A DNA stretch of 64,000 bases from Rathayibacter agropyri (GTDB lineage: Bacteria > Actinomycetota > Actinomycetes > Actinomycetales > Microbacteriaceae): contig NZ_JABRPL010000001.1 in NCBI RefSeq assembly GCF_013249015.1, positions 248,001-312,000 of the forward strand, written 5' to 3'. Of this stretch, positions 49,178 through 57,081 are shown piece by piece; position 1 is the first letter of the stretch, and each line of letters starts with the position of its first letter. The notes under the pieces were generated by a model that was not told the origin of the DNA, ran no database searches, and was given only the letters and a program-made list of their open reading frames with translations. Both the position numbers and the translations under genes were made by a program.

Positions 49178-50089
49178 ATGACGTCACCCTCCCCCTACGC
49201 CGCCGACCTCGGCCGTCTCCTGATCGAGGAGGCCTCGGTGGACGTCGCGGGAGCGCCGACCGCGTACTGGACCTACGGATCGTCGACCGCGTCGACCGTG
49301 CTGGTTCTGGTGCACGGGTTCCGCGGTGAGCACCACGGCCTCGAGCCGGTGATCGCTCGCCTCCTGGGTGGGGGAGCGGACGTCCGGGTTGTGGCGCCCG
49401 ACCTGCCGGGTTTCGGCGCTTCTCCGCCAATGACCGCGGAGCCACATGACGTTGACGGGTACGCCTCCTGGCTGAACGGGTTCCTCGACGCGCTCGGGTT
49501 GCGCGGTCTGGCTGTCGTGCTCGGCCACTCCTTTGGCTCCATCATCGCGGCGGCGGCGGTTGCAGACGGGCTGCCGACGCCGCTCCTGGTGCTGGTGAAC
49601 CCCATTGGGGCGCCGGCGCTGGCGGGACCTCGCGGCGTTCTGACGCGCCTCGCCGTCCTCTACTACAGGCTTGGTGCGGTGCTGCCGCGCCCGCTCGGCG
49701 ACCGCCTGCTCAGCGCCCCACCGATCGTGCGGGTGATGAGCCTGGCGATGGTGAAGACACAGGATCCGTCGCTGCGTCGGTTCGTGCACGACCAGCACGA
49801 TCGCTACTTCAGCGCGTTCGCCTCGCGGGACACCGTGCTGGAGGCGTTTCGTGCCTCGGTCTCGCACGACGTTGGCGAGTACGCCTCTCGCATCGCCGTC
49901 CCGACGCAGCTGATCGCGGCGGCGCAGGACGACATCACTCCGCTCTCTGCGCAGTACCGTCTGCTCGAGCAGTTGCCCCACGGTCGACTGCACGTGATCG
50001 ATGGTGTCGGTCATCTGATTCACTACGAGACGCCGGACGAGGCCGCCGCAGTCCTCCGCGCAGCCCTCGAGGAGGGGATCGACCGATGA
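49178..50089 (+). CDS. Alpha/beta-hydrolase
   Basis: 303-residue alpha/beta-hydrolase fold protein. Oxyanion region LVLVHGFRGEHHG, nucleophile elbow GHSFGS, and catalytic Asp/His candidates in AAQDDITPL and GVGHLIHYE. No lid or signal peptide is obvious. ATG at 49178 with GGGGAG upstream; a TACGAT box ends ten bases before, so the leader is very short. It overlaps the next gene by four bases (ATGA), so the hydrolase and glycosyltransferase form a two-gene operon. Confidence 0.88.
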   Translation: MTSPSPYAADLGRLLIEEASVDVAGAPTAYWTYGSSTASTVLVLVHGFRGEHHGLEPVIARLLGGGADVRVVAPDLPGFGASPPMTAEPHDVDGYASWLNGFLDALGLRGLAVVLGHSFGSIIAAAAVADGLPTPLLVLVNPIGAPALAGPRGVLTRLAVLYYRLGAVLPRPLGDRLLSAPPIVRVMSLAMVKTQDPSLRRFVHDQHDRYFSAFASRDTVLEAFRASVSHDVGEYASRIAVPTQLIAAAQDDITPLSAQYRLLEQLPHGRLHVIDGVGHLIHYETPDEAAAVLRAALEEGIDR

Positions 50090-51168
50090 GAATCGTCGTC
50101 GACTGCCGGTATACCCGGCTCGAGCGCCACGACGGCATCAGTAGATATACGGCCGAGCTGGTCCGTGAACTCGCGCTGCTGCACGACGTGATCATGTTGA
50201 TCAGCGACCGCCGCCAGCTCACGATGCTGCCCGCGCTGCCGTGGGAGCGGGTGACCGGTCCGAGCAGCCCCTTCGAGCCGTTCGTCGCGCTGCTGGTCAA
50301 CCGACTACGGCCAGATGTGGTGTTCTCGCCGATGCAGACGATGGGGTCGCTCGGCCGCCGCTACCGTCTCGTTCTCACCGTGCACGACCTCATCTACTAC
50401 CGCCACCGCACGCCGCCGCGCGATCTGTCGGCGCCCGTGCGCGGACTCTGGCGCCTCTACCACCTGGCCTGGTGGCCGCAGCGCAGACTGCTCGAGCGGG
50501 CGGATGCCGTGGTGACCGTGTCGGAAACCACGCGAGATCTGATCCGCGAACACCGCCTCACGACGCGGCCCGTGGTCGTCGTGCCGAATGCGGCGACCGA
50601 GCCGGACGAGGCGAGCGCCGCACTCGCCGCGTCGCTGCCCGACCGGTCGGAGGCGCGCTCCCTGGTCTACATGGGCTCGTTCATGCCGTACAAGAACGTC
50701 GAGTCGCTGGCGCGGGCGATGCGCCTCCTGCCCGACTACGAGCTGCACCTGATGAGCCGGGCGAGCGACGAGACGGTCGAGACGCTGCGTGCGCTGGCAC
50801 CGACTGCGAAGCTGGTGTTTCACCAGGGGGCTCCGGATGCGGAGTACCGTGCGGTCCTGGCACGGGCGACGGCGCTCGTCACGGCGAGCCACGACGAGGG
50901 ATTCGGAATCCCGCTGGTCGAGGCGATGGCCCTCGGGACGCCGGTCGTCGTGAGCGATATCCCGATCTTCCGCGAGATCGCGCAGGATGCGGCGGTCTAC
51001 GTCGATCCGTCAAGCGCCAAGGCCATTGCCGACGGCGTGCGCTTGCTCGAGGACGGCGCGGTGTGGCGCAGGCAGTCGGACCTAGCGCGCGAGCGGGCGG
51101 CGGCGTACTCGTGGCGCGACTCCGCCCGGGTGCTCTTCGGGCTGCTCGGCGATCTCAGCGGCCGCTGA
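50086..51168 (+). CDS. GT4-family glycosyltransferase (mannosyltransferase-like)
   Basis: 360-residue GT-B glycosyltransferase. N-terminal MRIVVDCRYTRLERHDGISRYTAEL, LTVHDLIYYRHR, VTVSETTRDLI, SLVYMGSFMPYKNVESL and the donor-site E-x7-E motif HDEGFGIPLVEAMALG. No signal peptide or membrane helix. Substrate unknown; coupled to the upstream hydrolase and convergent with the phosphatase gene three bases away. Confidence 0.9.
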   Translation: MRIVVDCRYTRLERHDGISRYTAELVRELALLHDVIMLISDRRQLTMLPALPWERVTGPSSPFEPFVALLVNRLRPDVVFSPMQTMGSLGRRYRLVLTVHDLIYYRHRTPPRDLSAPVRGLWRLYHLAWWPQRRLLERADAVVTVSETTRDLIREHRLTTRPVVVVPNAATEPDEASAALAASLPDRSEARSLVYMGSFMPYKNVESLARAMRLLPDYELHLMSRASDETVETLRALAPTAKLVFHQGAPDAEYRAVLARATALVTASHDEGFGIPLVEAMALGTPVVVSDIPIFREIAQDAAVYVDPSSAKAIADGVRLLEDGAVWRRQSDLARERAAAYSWRDSARVLFGLLGDLSGR

Positions 51169-51171
51169 GTC

Positions 51172-51804
51172 TTAGGTGCCCGCGGTCGGGCTGAGAACGT
51201 CATCGAGGTCGACGTCGGCGACCACGACGTCACCGGAGTCGTCACAGCCGACGACGCGCAGTGCACCGTCGACCATCGCGAAGTCGTGCCGCGAGCCGTT
51301 GCCCACCGAGATGCCGTGCGACGGCAGGTCGTCGCTGCTCAGAGCGCGGAGGAGGCTGCCGATCACGGCGCCGTGGGTGGCGACGACGACGGAGGAGCCA
51401 GGGAAGCGCTCGGCGAGTTCGAGCAGCGCTGCGGTGGCGCGCTCGACGACCTCGGCCCGAGTCTCGCAGCCGGGGACCCGCCCGCCCTCGATGCCACCGG
51501 GGAACCGCTCAGTGAGTTCGGGTCCGGTCATCCCCTCAGCGTCGCCGTAGGAGCGCTCGGCGAGACCGGGCACGGCCAGCGGCTCGTCAAGGCCGAGGCC
51601 GCGGGCGATGATCCCGCCCGTGTCGTAGGCGCGCTGGAGAGGGCTTGCGACCACGGCGTGCCAGTGCCGGTCTCCGAGGAGGCGGGCGGCTGCGCGGGCC
51701 TGCGAGCGGCCGACCGGGTTGAGGGGGATGTCGCTCCTGCCCTGGATGCGGCGGGCAGCGTTCCAGTCGGTCTGGCCGTGTCGGACGAGGGTGAACTGGG
51801 TCAC
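51172..51804 (-). CDS. Histidine phosphatase family protein (phosphoglycerate mutase-like)
   Basis: 210 residues. Catalytic phospho-His motif LVRHGQTDWNAARRIQGRSD at the N-terminus, SPLQRAYDT, and the second His in VVVATHGAVIGSLLRAL. Such proteins include sugar-phosphate phosphatases and ribonuclease H-linked alpha-ribazole phosphatases; the role here is open. GTG start with GAGAGG upstream. Follows the sirtuin gene on the same strand with a 52-base gap. Confidence 0.9.
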   Translation of the reverse strand: MTQFTLVRHGQTDWNAARRIQGRSDIPLNPVGRSQARAAARLLGDRHWHAVVASPLQRAYDTGGIIARGLGLDEPLAVPGLAERSYGDAEGMTGPELTERFPGGIEGGRVPGCETRAEVVERATAALLELAERFPGSSVVVATHGAVIGSLLRALSSDDLPSHGISVGNGSRHDFAMVDGALRVVGCDDSGDVVVADVDLDDVLSPTAGT

Positions 51805-51856
51805 GGGGGCCTCTCGGGAGGTCGGGGTCGGGCGGGTCGGAGCGGCCGTAGCGGAG

Positions 51857-52726
51857 TCAGAGTGCCGCGGAGTGCGGTGCGGGCAGGCGTTGGGCGAACT
51901 CCTGGAGCACTTCGCTGGTGCCGCCGTCGATCTTGATCGAGGCGCGAGAGTCACCCTTGGTGGCGCCTCTGTTGACGATGACGATCGGCATCTTCGCCCG
52001 GCGTGCGATCTCGAGGAATCGGATGCCCGAGTTCACGACCAGGGAGGATCCCGCCACGAGGAGAGCGTCGGCGCCCGCGACGATGGCGCGCGCCTCCTGA
52101 AACCGCTCGGTGGGGATGAACTCGCCGAAGAAAACGATGTCGGGCTTGAGGATTCCGCCGCACACCGTGCACGCGGGCACGGACATCGCCGAGACGTCGT
52201 GCACCTCCGCGTCGCCGTCGGGGTTGAGAGAGGAGACGCCCGGATCGTCCAGCCAGGGGTTGAGGTCCTCGATTCGCTCGGCGACCGCGTCGCGGGCGAA
52301 GTACTGGCCACAGGTCATGCAGCGCACGCGGTCGGCGGAGCCGTGCAGGTCAACGACGCGGCGGGAACCGGCCCGCACGTGCAGTCCGTCTACGTTCTGG
52401 GTGACGACGCCCGCGAGCAGGCCGCGTTCCTCCAGGCGTGCAAGCGCGCGATGCCCGGCGTTCGGGACGGTGCTCGTGAAGCGGCGCCATCCGAGCTGAC
52501 TGCCCGCCCAATAGCGGCGGCGGTAGTTCGGGTCGGCGACGAACTGCGAGTACGTCATCGGGCTGCGCACCGGGGCGCCCGCACCACGGTAGTCGGGGAT
52601 GCCCGAGTCGGTGCTCATGCCCGCACCGGTCACGGCGGCGATGCGTCGCCCGCTGAGGAGTTCAACGGCCTGCTCGATCGCCAGAGCCGCGGGGCCCGTG
52701 GCGACCGATGTCGGACTCGACTCCAT
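51857..52726 (-). CDS. Sir2 family NAD-dependent protein deacylase
   Basis: 289-residue sirtuin. NAD motifs AAVTGAGMSTDSGIPDYRG and TQNVDGLHVRAGS, catalytic His in VVDLHGSADRVRC, and the zinc Cys pairs CMTC and CTVC. GILKPDIVFFGEFIP and AGSSLVVNSG complete the core. Class not assignable beyond bacterial Sir2. ATG with AAGGAGG upstream. Divergent from the RNA methyltransferase. Confidence 0.93.
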   Translation of the reverse strand: MESSPTSVATGPAALAIEQAVELLSGRRIAAVTGAGMSTDSGIPDYRGAGAPVRSPMTYSQFVADPNYRRRYWAGSQLGWRRFTSTVPNAGHRALARLEERGLLAGVVTQNVDGLHVRAGSRRVVDLHGSADRVRCMTCGQYFARDAVAERIEDLNPWLDDPGVSSLNPDGDAEVHDVSAMSVPACTVCGGILKPDIVFFGEFIPTERFQEARAIVAGADALLVAGSSLVVNSGIRFLEIARRAKMPIVIVNRGATKGDSRASIKIDGGTSEVLQEFAQRLPAPHSAAL

Positions 52727-52786
52727 CCGCGCCTCCTTCGACAGCCGTTCGGGCGGCCCCTGGCGAGTTTAGTCCGCGGCGTGCCC

Positions 52787-52792
52787 TAGATT
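52787..52792 (+). promoter_or_regulatory. -10 box of the RNA methyltransferase gene, leaderless transcript predicted
   Basis: TAGATT six bases before the ATG at 52799 without a ribosome-binding site. Confidence 0.5.
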
Positions 52793-52798
52793 GCCGGG

Positions 52799-53608
52799 AT
52801 GCCGATCGTGCCCATCGACAACCTCGACCACCCCCTCCTCGCCGACTACCATCGCCTGACCGATGTGGCGCTGCGGCGGGTGCTGGAGCCGGAGGGTGGC
52901 CTCTACATCGCCGAATCGGCGAAGGTCATTGGCCGTGCGCTCGACGCAGGGCACAGGCCGAGGTCTGTCCTGGTGCAGCACAAGCGGCTACCGGACGCGG
53001 CCGCCGTGCTGGAGCGCTTTCCCGAGGTACCAGTATTCGTGGGGCCTGATCCGCTGATCGAGGAGTTGACCGGCTTCCACCTGCACCGCGGTGCGCTCGC
53101 CTCGATGCATCGTCCGCCGCTGCGACCGATGGCCGAGCTGCTCAAGGGTGCCTCGCTCGTGGTGATCCTCGAAGACCTCGTTGACCACACGAACGTCGGG
53201 GCTGTCTTCCGCGCGGCAGCCGGGATGGGCGCGGATGCCGTGCTGGTCACGCCGCGATGCGCTGATCCGCTCTACCGACGCAGCGTCCGCGTCAGCATGG
53301 GTACGGTTCTGCAGGTGCCGTGGACCCGCACACCGGAGTGGGCGCCCGCGCGGGAGACGCTGCTCGCGGCGGGCTTCTCGGTTGCCGCGCTGGCGCTCGC
53401 CCCCGACGCGGTGCCGCTCGATGAGTACGCGGCGGCGCGGCCGGAGCGCGTCGCCGTCGTGCTCGGAGCAGAGGGGGACGGGCTGAGCCGTGCAGCGCTC
53501 GACGCTTCGGACACGGTGGTGACGATCCCGATGCTGCACGGTGTCGACTCGTTGAACGTGGCCTCGGCCGGGGCCGTGGCGCTGTGGGCACTGACGCGCG
53601 GGCACTGA
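52799..53608 (+). CDS. TrmH-family (SPOUT) RNA methyltransferase
   Basis: 269 residues; an N-terminal substrate-binding part (LYIAESAKVIGRALDAGHRPRSVLV) and a SPOUT knot domain with VVILEDLVDHTNVGAVFRAA, VVLGAEGDGLS and VTIPMLHGVDSLNVASAGAVALW, the three SpoU motifs. It probably 2'-O-methylates tRNA or rRNA; the exact site is not readable. Confidence 0.93.
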   Translation: MPIVPIDNLDHPLLADYHRLTDVALRRVLEPEGGLYIAESAKVIGRALDAGHRPRSVLVQHKRLPDAAAVLERFPEVPVFVGPDPLIEELTGFHLHRGALASMHRPPLRPMAELLKGASLVVILEDLVDHTNVGAVFRAAAGMGADAVLVTPRCADPLYRRSVRVSMGTVLQVPWTRTPEWAPARETLLAAGFSVAALALAPDAVPLDEYAAARPERVAVVLGAEGDGLSRAALDASDTVVTIPMLHGVDSLNVASAGAVALWALTRGH

Positions 53609-53662
53609 GGCGGCGCACCGTCAGCCGAGACCGCGACCAGATACCGCCCGTTTCGTGCCGGA

Positions 53663-53682
53663 TCCGCAGGAAGTCCTGCGGA
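53663..53682 (+). terminator. Short hairpin after the RNA methyltransferase
   Basis: Perfect eight-pair stem TCCGCAGG/CCTGCGGA with an AAGT tetraloop, 54 bases past the stop. No T-run. Confidence 0.4.
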
Positions 53683-53699
53683 CGGGAAGAGCCTTGATA

Positions 53700-53705
53700 T
53701 ATGTT
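53700..53705 (+). promoter_or_regulatory. Candidate -10 box for the abi-associated RNA/abi gene
   Basis: TATGTT in a local A/T-rich patch (GATATATGTTTG), placing a start near 53712, just before the hairpin RNA candidate. Confidence 0.35.
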
Positions 53706-53711
53706 TGCGCT

Positions 53712-53768
53712 AATCGACCCCCTCCCAAGCCTCTCGCAGACGCTCACATGGGAGGGGCCTTTCTCTTT
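53712..53768 (+). ncRNA. Candidate small structured RNA upstream of the Abi_2 gene
   Basis: A nine-pair stem (53719-53727 with 53749-53757, CCCCTCCCA/TGGGAGGGG) encloses 21 bases and is followed by the pyrimidine run CCTTTCTCTTT, the only clear T-rich tail behind a hairpin in this window. It starts about seven bases after a -10-like box and ends 12 bases before the abi GTG. It may be a small RNA with its own terminator, an attenuator, or an RNA of the structured class reported upstream of abiF genes. Boundaries are estimates. Confidence 0.4.
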
Positions 53769-53780
53769 CCTGGATGACCC

Positions 53781-54677
53781 GTGAAGCCGTGCCTGTCCGT
53801 CGCCCAGCAGGTCGACCTGCTGATCAGACGCGGGCTTATCGTCGATGACGAGTCGGACTGTGCCGCCTTTCTCACGGCGACGAACTATTACCGATTCTCC
53901 GGCTACGCCCGGTACTTCCAAAAAGCGCCGCATCTCGGCGACGACTCCTTCCGAGCGGGCACCTCGTTCCTGGAGGTCCGAGCGATCCAGGAGGCCGACG
54001 AAGCGCTCCGTTCACGATTGGCCGGACCACTCGCCCAGGTCGAGCTTGTGCTCCGCACTCATGTCGCTCGCTGCATCGCGGACCACCACGGCGCCTACGG
54101 TCGCTTCCTCCAGGCGACCTTCTACACCGACATCGGTGATCGTGAACCGACCGTCGATTCTTGCCTGCGGGATATCGACCGCAGCAAGGACCACCACATC
54201 CTGCGCTTCAGAGCCACCGTGGATAAGGGCCTCGATTACAGCGCCCTGCCCGTCTGGTCGGCGGTCGAAGCGTGGTCCTTCGGAACCCTCTCCAAGACGA
54301 TCGAACGGGGAGCGCACGGTACCCTCGGCGACGTGGTCGCCTCAGGTCTCGGAGTTGGCAAGACAGGATTTTCCTACCGTGTCCGGGCACTGGTCTATCT
54401 TCGCAATCGCTGCGCTCACCACGGCCGCCTCTGGCATCACTCGGTGCTCGACGCCGGCCCCACGCCGAACAACGTGCGAGGAAAAGCGAAGAAAGCCGTC
54501 GGGCAGTTCGACCCGCGATCGGTCGTCGATATCCTCGCGTCGCTCGACGACATTATGACGCGTGCAGGGGTGTCCGCTCCTGTGCTCCCTGCACTCGCAC
54601 GTCACTACGGAGTGACATCCCCATTTTGGGAAGGACTGCGACGACCACAGAGTCCGCAGGACCACACCGCTGCGTGA
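53781..54677 (+). CDS. Abi_2 family (AbiD/AbiF-type) HEPN protein
   Basis: 298-residue protein of the Abi_2 abortive-infection family. N-terminal SVAQQVDLLIRRGLIVDD and NYYRFSGYARYF are characteristic; R208-x4-H213 in LRNRCAHHGRLW is the HEPN ribonuclease motif. Family members block phage growth, and the HEPN fold suggests RNA cleavage. GTG start without a clear ribosome-binding site, directly behind a hairpin with U-rich tail, so expression may depend on read-through. It stands alone between housekeeping genes, which suggests horizontal acquisition. Confidence 0.85.
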   Translation: MKPCLSVAQQVDLLIRRGLIVDDESDCAAFLTATNYYRFSGYARYFQKAPHLGDDSFRAGTSFLEVRAIQEADEALRSRLAGPLAQVELVLRTHVARCIADHHGAYGRFLQATFYTDIGDREPTVDSCLRDIDRSKDHHILRFRATVDKGLDYSALPVWSAVEAWSFGTLSKTIERGAHGTLGDVVASGLGVGKTGFSYRVRALVYLRNRCAHHGRLWHHSVLDAGPTPNNVRGKAKKAVGQFDPRSVVDILASLDDIMTRAGVSAPVLPALARHYGVTSPFWEGLRRPQSPQDHTAA

Positions 54678-54764
54678 TGACGGGTTCCGGCTGAAAGCCT
54701 TGTCGGTGAAGTGAGGCAGGAGGCGCCAGGGCTCGGCCTCAAGGAGCGTGCGGCAACGCCGCCT

Positions 54765-54770
54765 TACGAT
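54765..54770 (+). promoter_or_regulatory. -10 box of the carboxypeptidase gene, leaderless transcript predicted
   Basis: TACGAT six bases before the ATG at 54777. Confidence 0.45.
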
Positions 54771-54776
54771 GACGGG

Positions 54777-56075
54777 ATGACCTCCGTGACCCGGCCCGAC
54801 GATGCGCATGAGCTGCCCGGGCACGCTGCGAGCCGGGTGGGGCGTCCGCGTCGTCGTGGGCCGCTCGTCGTGGGCGTGGTGCTCGCCACCGTTCTGGTCG
54901 GCGCAGGCGGCGCCTACGCGACGAATGCAGCGACCGCGGAGCTCCCCGCGGCGACCGCCGTTGTCGTCGAACCCGTCCCGAGCACCCTCGATACACCGGC
55001 CGTGGCCTGGCCTGCCTACGGCTCCGGCGCGGTGGCGGCCGTCGGCATCGAGGGCGCGGAGGAGGACGGGCTTCTCGCGCGCTACGGCTCCCAGGAGGTG
55101 TTGCCCACCGGGAGCATCGCCAAGGTGGTGACGGCACTGATGATCCTGGCCGCGAAACCTCTTGCCGACGGCACCGACGGTGCGACCATCACCTTCACCA
55201 GCGCCGACGTGCAGTACTACAACGAGACCCTCGCTGAGAACGGTTCGAGCGCGCCGGTGACGGACGGCCTGCGCCTGACCGAGCGGCAGGCCCTGACCGC
55301 CATGATGCTCCCCTCCGCCAACAACTATGCGAAGTCGCTCGCGATCTGGGCCTACGGCTCCGAGGCGGCGTTCCTCTCCGCCTCGCGGGCCTGGCTCGAC
55401 GGGCAGGGGCTCGAGCACACCTCACTCGCTGACACGAGCGGATTGTCGCCGGCGACGGTCAGCACGACCGCCGAGATGGTGCGGCTCGGCGAGCTGCTGG
55501 TCACCGATCCCGTGTTGGCGCCGATCGTCGCGATGCCCGCCGCGACCCTCCCGGGTGTCGGGACGCTCGAGAACACGAATTCGCTCCTGGGTCGCTCCGG
55601 CATCGACGGGATCAAGACCGGCACGACCGACGAGGCCGGCTCCTGCCTGCTCTTCTCGCTGGATGCCACCGTCGAGGGGCAAGCGGTGACCCTGGTCGGC
55701 GTTGTGGTCGGGGCTCAGACGCATCCGCAGCTCGCGGCCGACGTGCTGACACTGATCCCGAGCATCGAGGCCGGGTTCCGCACCGTCCCGCTGAGCGCCG
55801 AGGGGCAGGACTACGGCAGTCTGACCAGCGCCTGGGGAGAGACGGTGACGGCGGAGACTGCCGAAGCGCGGTCGGTGCTGGTCTGGGGTGGCGTCTCCAC
55901 GACCACCACCATCGCCCTGGATCCCGTCGAGATCGTCGCCGACGGCGAGCGTGTCGGAACGGCGACGATGCAGGTGAACGGCACGCCCTATGAGCTGCCG
56001 CTCGTCGCGGACGGCGCGATCGAGGATCCCGGCTTCGGCTGGCGGATCACTCACCCGGGTGAACTCTTCCGCTAG
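54777..56075 (+). CDS. D-alanyl-D-alanine carboxypeptidase (S11 family)
   Basis: Cell-wall enzyme trimming the stem-peptide D-Ala. 432 residues: cytoplasmic Arg-rich N-terminus, one signal-anchor helix (about 29-48, LVVGVVLATVLVGAGGAYAT), then the penicilloyl-serine transferase motifs SxxK in TGSIAKVV, SxN in LPSANNYAKS and KTG in IDGIKTGTTDEAG. The C-terminal 100 residues form the beta-rich tail of PBP5-like proteins. Start chosen from the TACGAT box. Its TAG stop shares a CTAG with the stop of the convergent next gene. Confidence 0.92.
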   Translation: MTSVTRPDDAHELPGHAASRVGRPRRRGPLVVGVVLATVLVGAGGAYATNAATAELPAATAVVVEPVPSTLDTPAVAWPAYGSGAVAAVGIEGAEEDGLLARYGSQEVLPTGSIAKVVTALMILAAKPLADGTDGATITFTSADVQYYNETLAENGSSAPVTDGLRLTERQALTAMMLPSANNYAKSLAIWAYGSEAAFLSASRAWLDGQGLEHTSLADTSGLSPATVSTTAEMVRLGELLVTDPVLAPIVAMPAATLPGVGTLENTNSLLGRSGIDGIKTGTTDEAGSCLLFSLDATVEGQAVTLVGVVVGAQTHPQLAADVLTLIPSIEAGFRTVPLSAEGQDYGSLTSAWGETVTAETAEARSVLVWGGVSTTTTIALDPVEIVADGERVGTATMQVNGTPYELPLVADGAIEDPGFGWRITHPGELFR

Positions 56076-56953
56076 TCGCCGGGGACCTCGATCCGGACTC
56101 CGGCCGTGGCGATATCGGCGGCGACCTGCTCCGGAGTGGCGTTGCCTGGCGCCTCGCCGCCGGGAGGGGTGGCGCCGACATGCCAGAGCTGCGCCGACGG
56201 GCGTTTCGCCGTGATGAAGTCGCCGGAGGACTGGTGCCGCACTCGGCGCAGCACCCACGGCACGAGGTATTCACGGGCCCACTGCAGATCCTCCGTGCGT
56301 GCCGCGCGCCACGTACGAGCAGGTAGCGGCGCGGGAGCGAGGGGTCGCAGGTCGTTCTCGACGTTCAGAGCCTCGAGCACCATGCGAGCCACCTCGTGGT
56401 GCCCGTGCGGGTTGAGGTGCAGGCGATCGGGCGCCCACATCCGCACATCCTGAATCTCGTGGAGTGACCACTGGTCGGCGACGATGCAGTCGTACTGCCG
56501 GGCCAGCGCCCGCAGATTCTCGTTGTAAATGGCGACCTTCCCGCGGATGCGGCTGAACACGGGGGAGAAGCCGACGTCCACACCGGTGAAGAGCACCACC
56601 GTCGCTCCGTTCGAGCGCAGCCGTGCCAAGCCCGACTCGAAACGTGCCGCGATGTCGTCGGGGTCGGTGCCTGGGCGGATGACATCGTTGCCGCCGGCGG
56701 AGATCGTGATGAGGTCGGGCCGCAACTCCAGGGCCGGCTCGACCTGCTCATCGACGATTTGCTGCAGGAGGCGCCCACGAACGGCGAGGTTCGCGTAGGC
56801 GAAGTCGTCGTTTTGGCTGGCCAGAACCTCGGCCACCCGGTCGGCCCAGCCGCGGTGCCCGCCGGGGCTGGCGGGCTCGGGATCGCCGATGCCCTCGGTG
56901 AAGGAGTCGCCCAGGGCGACGTAGCGGGACCACGGATGACGCTGCTCGACCAT
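56072..56953 (-). CDS. SGNH/GDSL hydrolase
   Basis: 293-residue esterase/lipase-type hydrolase. Block I YVALGDSFTEGIGD (nucleophile Ser), block III ITISAGGNDVI, block V DRLHLNPHGH with the Asp-His pair. No signal peptide, so probably cytoplasmic. After residue 220 a tail with DLQWAREYLVPWVLRRVRHQSSGD follows, outside the catalytic core. The ATG lies very close to a GGAGG, so the exact start is slightly uncertain. Confidence 0.9.
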   Translation of the reverse strand: MVEQRHPWSRYVALGDSFTEGIGDPEPASPGGHRGWADRVAEVLASQNDDFAYANLAVRGRLLQQIVDEQVEPALELRPDLITISAGGNDVIRPGTDPDDIAARFESGLARLRSNGATVVLFTGVDVGFSPVFSRIRGKVAIYNENLRALARQYDCIVADQWSLHEIQDVRMWAPDRLHLNPHGHHEVARMVLEALNVENDLRPLAPAPLPARTWRAARTEDLQWAREYLVPWVLRRVRHQSSGDFITAKRPSAQLWHVGATPPGGEAPGNATPEQVAADIATAGVRIEVPGD

Positions 56954-57067
56954 TCCTCCATTGTGCTCCGACGTCACTTGGGGCGCCGCGGGAGGCGCGG
57001 TATGGAGCGACACGCCGGGCCTGCCGAAAGGCGCCGCGGAGGACCGTCCGCTGTCGGAGGGGTCGGC

Positions 57068-57073
57068 TAGATT
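57068..57073 (+). promoter_or_regulatory. -10 box of the helicase gene, leaderless transcript predicted
   Basis: TAGATT eight bases before the GTG at 57082, no ribosome-binding site. Confidence 0.4.
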
Positions 57074-57081
57074 CGATCCAC

